Assembly: GCF_024172095.1 (NCBI RefSeq) | Contig: NZ_JAMZDX010000004.1 | Coordinates: 1-64,000 of the forward strand | DNA length: 64,000 bases | Direction of reading: 5' to 3' | Origin: Kitasatospora cinereorecta | GTDB taxonomy: Bacteria > Actinomycetota > Actinomycetes > Streptomycetales > Streptomycetaceae | Shown: piece after piece, positions 63,441 through 64,000 of the stretch | Layout of the letters: every line of letters starts with the position of its first letter | Numbering within the stretch: the first letter of the stretch is position 1 | The notes under the pieces: model-generated | What the model saw: the letters and a program-made list of their open reading frames with translations, nothing else | Told to the model about the DNA's origin: nothing | The model's database searches: none | Program-made: the position numbers and the translations under genes

Positions 63441-64000
63441 ATGAGACCCGGCCCCCGCGCCCCGAGAAGGCCCATGAGACCCGGCCCCCGCACCCGCCTG
63501 GCTGCCGTCGCCGCGGCCGTCGCCCTCGCCACCACCGCGTGCGGCAGCACCGCTCACCGGGCCGACGGCGCCCCCGGCTATCAACTGACCGCCACGACGC
63601 CCGCCGCCGCGGGCGGGATCGATTCGTTCACCTGGTCGCTCTTCGCGGAGCCGACCACCATCGACTACGCCTACGCCTTCGACTTCCCGCCGAACCAGAT
63701 CCTCGCCAACGTCTGCGAGAGCCTGCTGCGCTGGAACCCGGACCTGACCGCCTCGCCGAACCTTGCCGCCTCGTTCAGCAACCCGACACCCACCACCTGG
63801 GTCTACCAGATCCGGCCCGGGGTCCACTTCCACGACGGCACGGTGCTCACCGCGGACGACGTCGTCGCCTCGCTGCGCCGCAACATGGACCCGGAGGTGG
63901 CCGGCGTCTGGTCCAACCAGTACCGCAACGTCCGGTCGATCGACCGGACCGGGCCGTTGGAGGTCACCGTCACCCTCAAGTCGCCGGACTCCACCTTCAA
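63441..64000 (+). CDS. ABC transporter solute-binding lipoprotein (family 5), cut by window end
   Basis: Begins at ATG 63441 (GGAGGAA five bases upstream; ATG 63474 is an in-frame second candidate with a repeated MRPGPR start). A lipoprotein signal (LAAVAAAVALATTAC lipobox) is followed by DSFTWSLFAEPTTIDYAYAF, then VCESLLRWNPDLTASPNLAA, YQIRPGVHFHDGTVLTADDV, VASLRRNMDP. This is the N-terminal part of peptide/nickel-type (SBP_bac_5) receptors. It lies 43 bases after the amidohydrolase and probably shares its transcript. It should deliver the substrate to a permease encoded beyond the window. Confidence 0.85.
   Translation, partial: MRPGPRAPRRPMRPGPRTRLAAVAAAVALATTACGSTAHRADGAPGYQLTATTPAAAGGIDSFTWSLFAEPTTIDYAYAFDFPPNQILANVCESLLRWNPDLTASPNLAASFSNPTPTTWVYQIRPGVHFHDGTVLTADDVVASLRRNMDPEVAGVWSNQYRNVRSIDRTGPLEVTVTLKSPDSTF

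Noticed and set aside
1..64000. CRISPR array
   Set aside because: No regularly spaced repeats with unique spacers were seen; the tandem repeats at 30823 and 51832 have no spacers.

Overview
The window is very GC-rich, uses GTG and TTG starts freely, and is dense with streptomycete-type families: an RHS toxin, a secreted LamG/DNRLRE protein, a HTH/NB-ARC/TPR regulator, a LuxR regulator and phz-type genes. The source is most likely Streptomyces, Kitasatospora or a close actinomycete. The many truncated, frameshifted and fused genes suggest an accessory region such as a chromosome arm.

Region by region. 0.1-8 kb is a graveyard of mobile and toxin-type genes: a small protein with a paralogue at 24.2 kb, a Cys-rich mini-gene with an in-frame UGA, a frameshifted PIN-domain gene, and a decayed Tn7-like module (TniQ, a small protein, a TnsA-like protein without its catalytic residues, and a TnsB N-terminus cut off inside a broken sigma-factor gene). 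8.0-15.0 kb (minus) is a polymorphic toxin operon: a 2217-aa secreted RHS protein with a papain-fold C-terminal toxin, its immunity gene and a terminator. Diverging from it is a 1369-aa secreted LamG/trefoil protein (15.3-19.4 kb). 20-27 kb holds an acyltransferase, a frameshifted lipoprotein, a beta-propeller gene with an amber stop, small proteins and IS remnants.

27.6-38.0 kb is the clearest functional unit. Leftward from a divergent promoter run phzE, a PGM1-like ATP-grasp ligase, an MFS exporter and a LuxR regulator. Rightward run a malic enzyme, a class II DAHP synthase (phzC) and phzD. These enzymes would take erythrose-4-phosphate and PEP towards chorismate, then 2-amino-2-deoxyisochorismate, then trans-2,3-dihydro-3-hydroxyanthranilate (DHHA). 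No phzF, phzA/B or phzG is present, so the product is probably not a phenazine. I infer a DHHA-derived amide or dipeptide made by the ligase and exported by the MFS protein.

38-49 kb contains two cell-wall hydrolase-like genes sharing one wall-binding module, several small secreted proteins, NACHT-like remnants with a 145-bp direct repeat, and a HTH/NB-ARC/TPR regulator. A 26-bp motif occurs upstream of both this regulator and a distant secreted-protein gene. 49.6-52 kb has an IS110 element and an IS256 remnant joined to a HTH gene and expanded by nine copies of a 9-bp repeat. 52-58 kb has an MscS channel, small proteins, a lipoprotein and two genes (DUF389 and GH15) truncated head to head. 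58.9-64 kb is a likely TetR regulon: a flavin amine oxidase, the TetR regulator, an amidohydrolase and the start of a solute-binding lipoprotein. The same operator-like palindrome lies in front of the oxidase and between tetR and the amidohydrolase.
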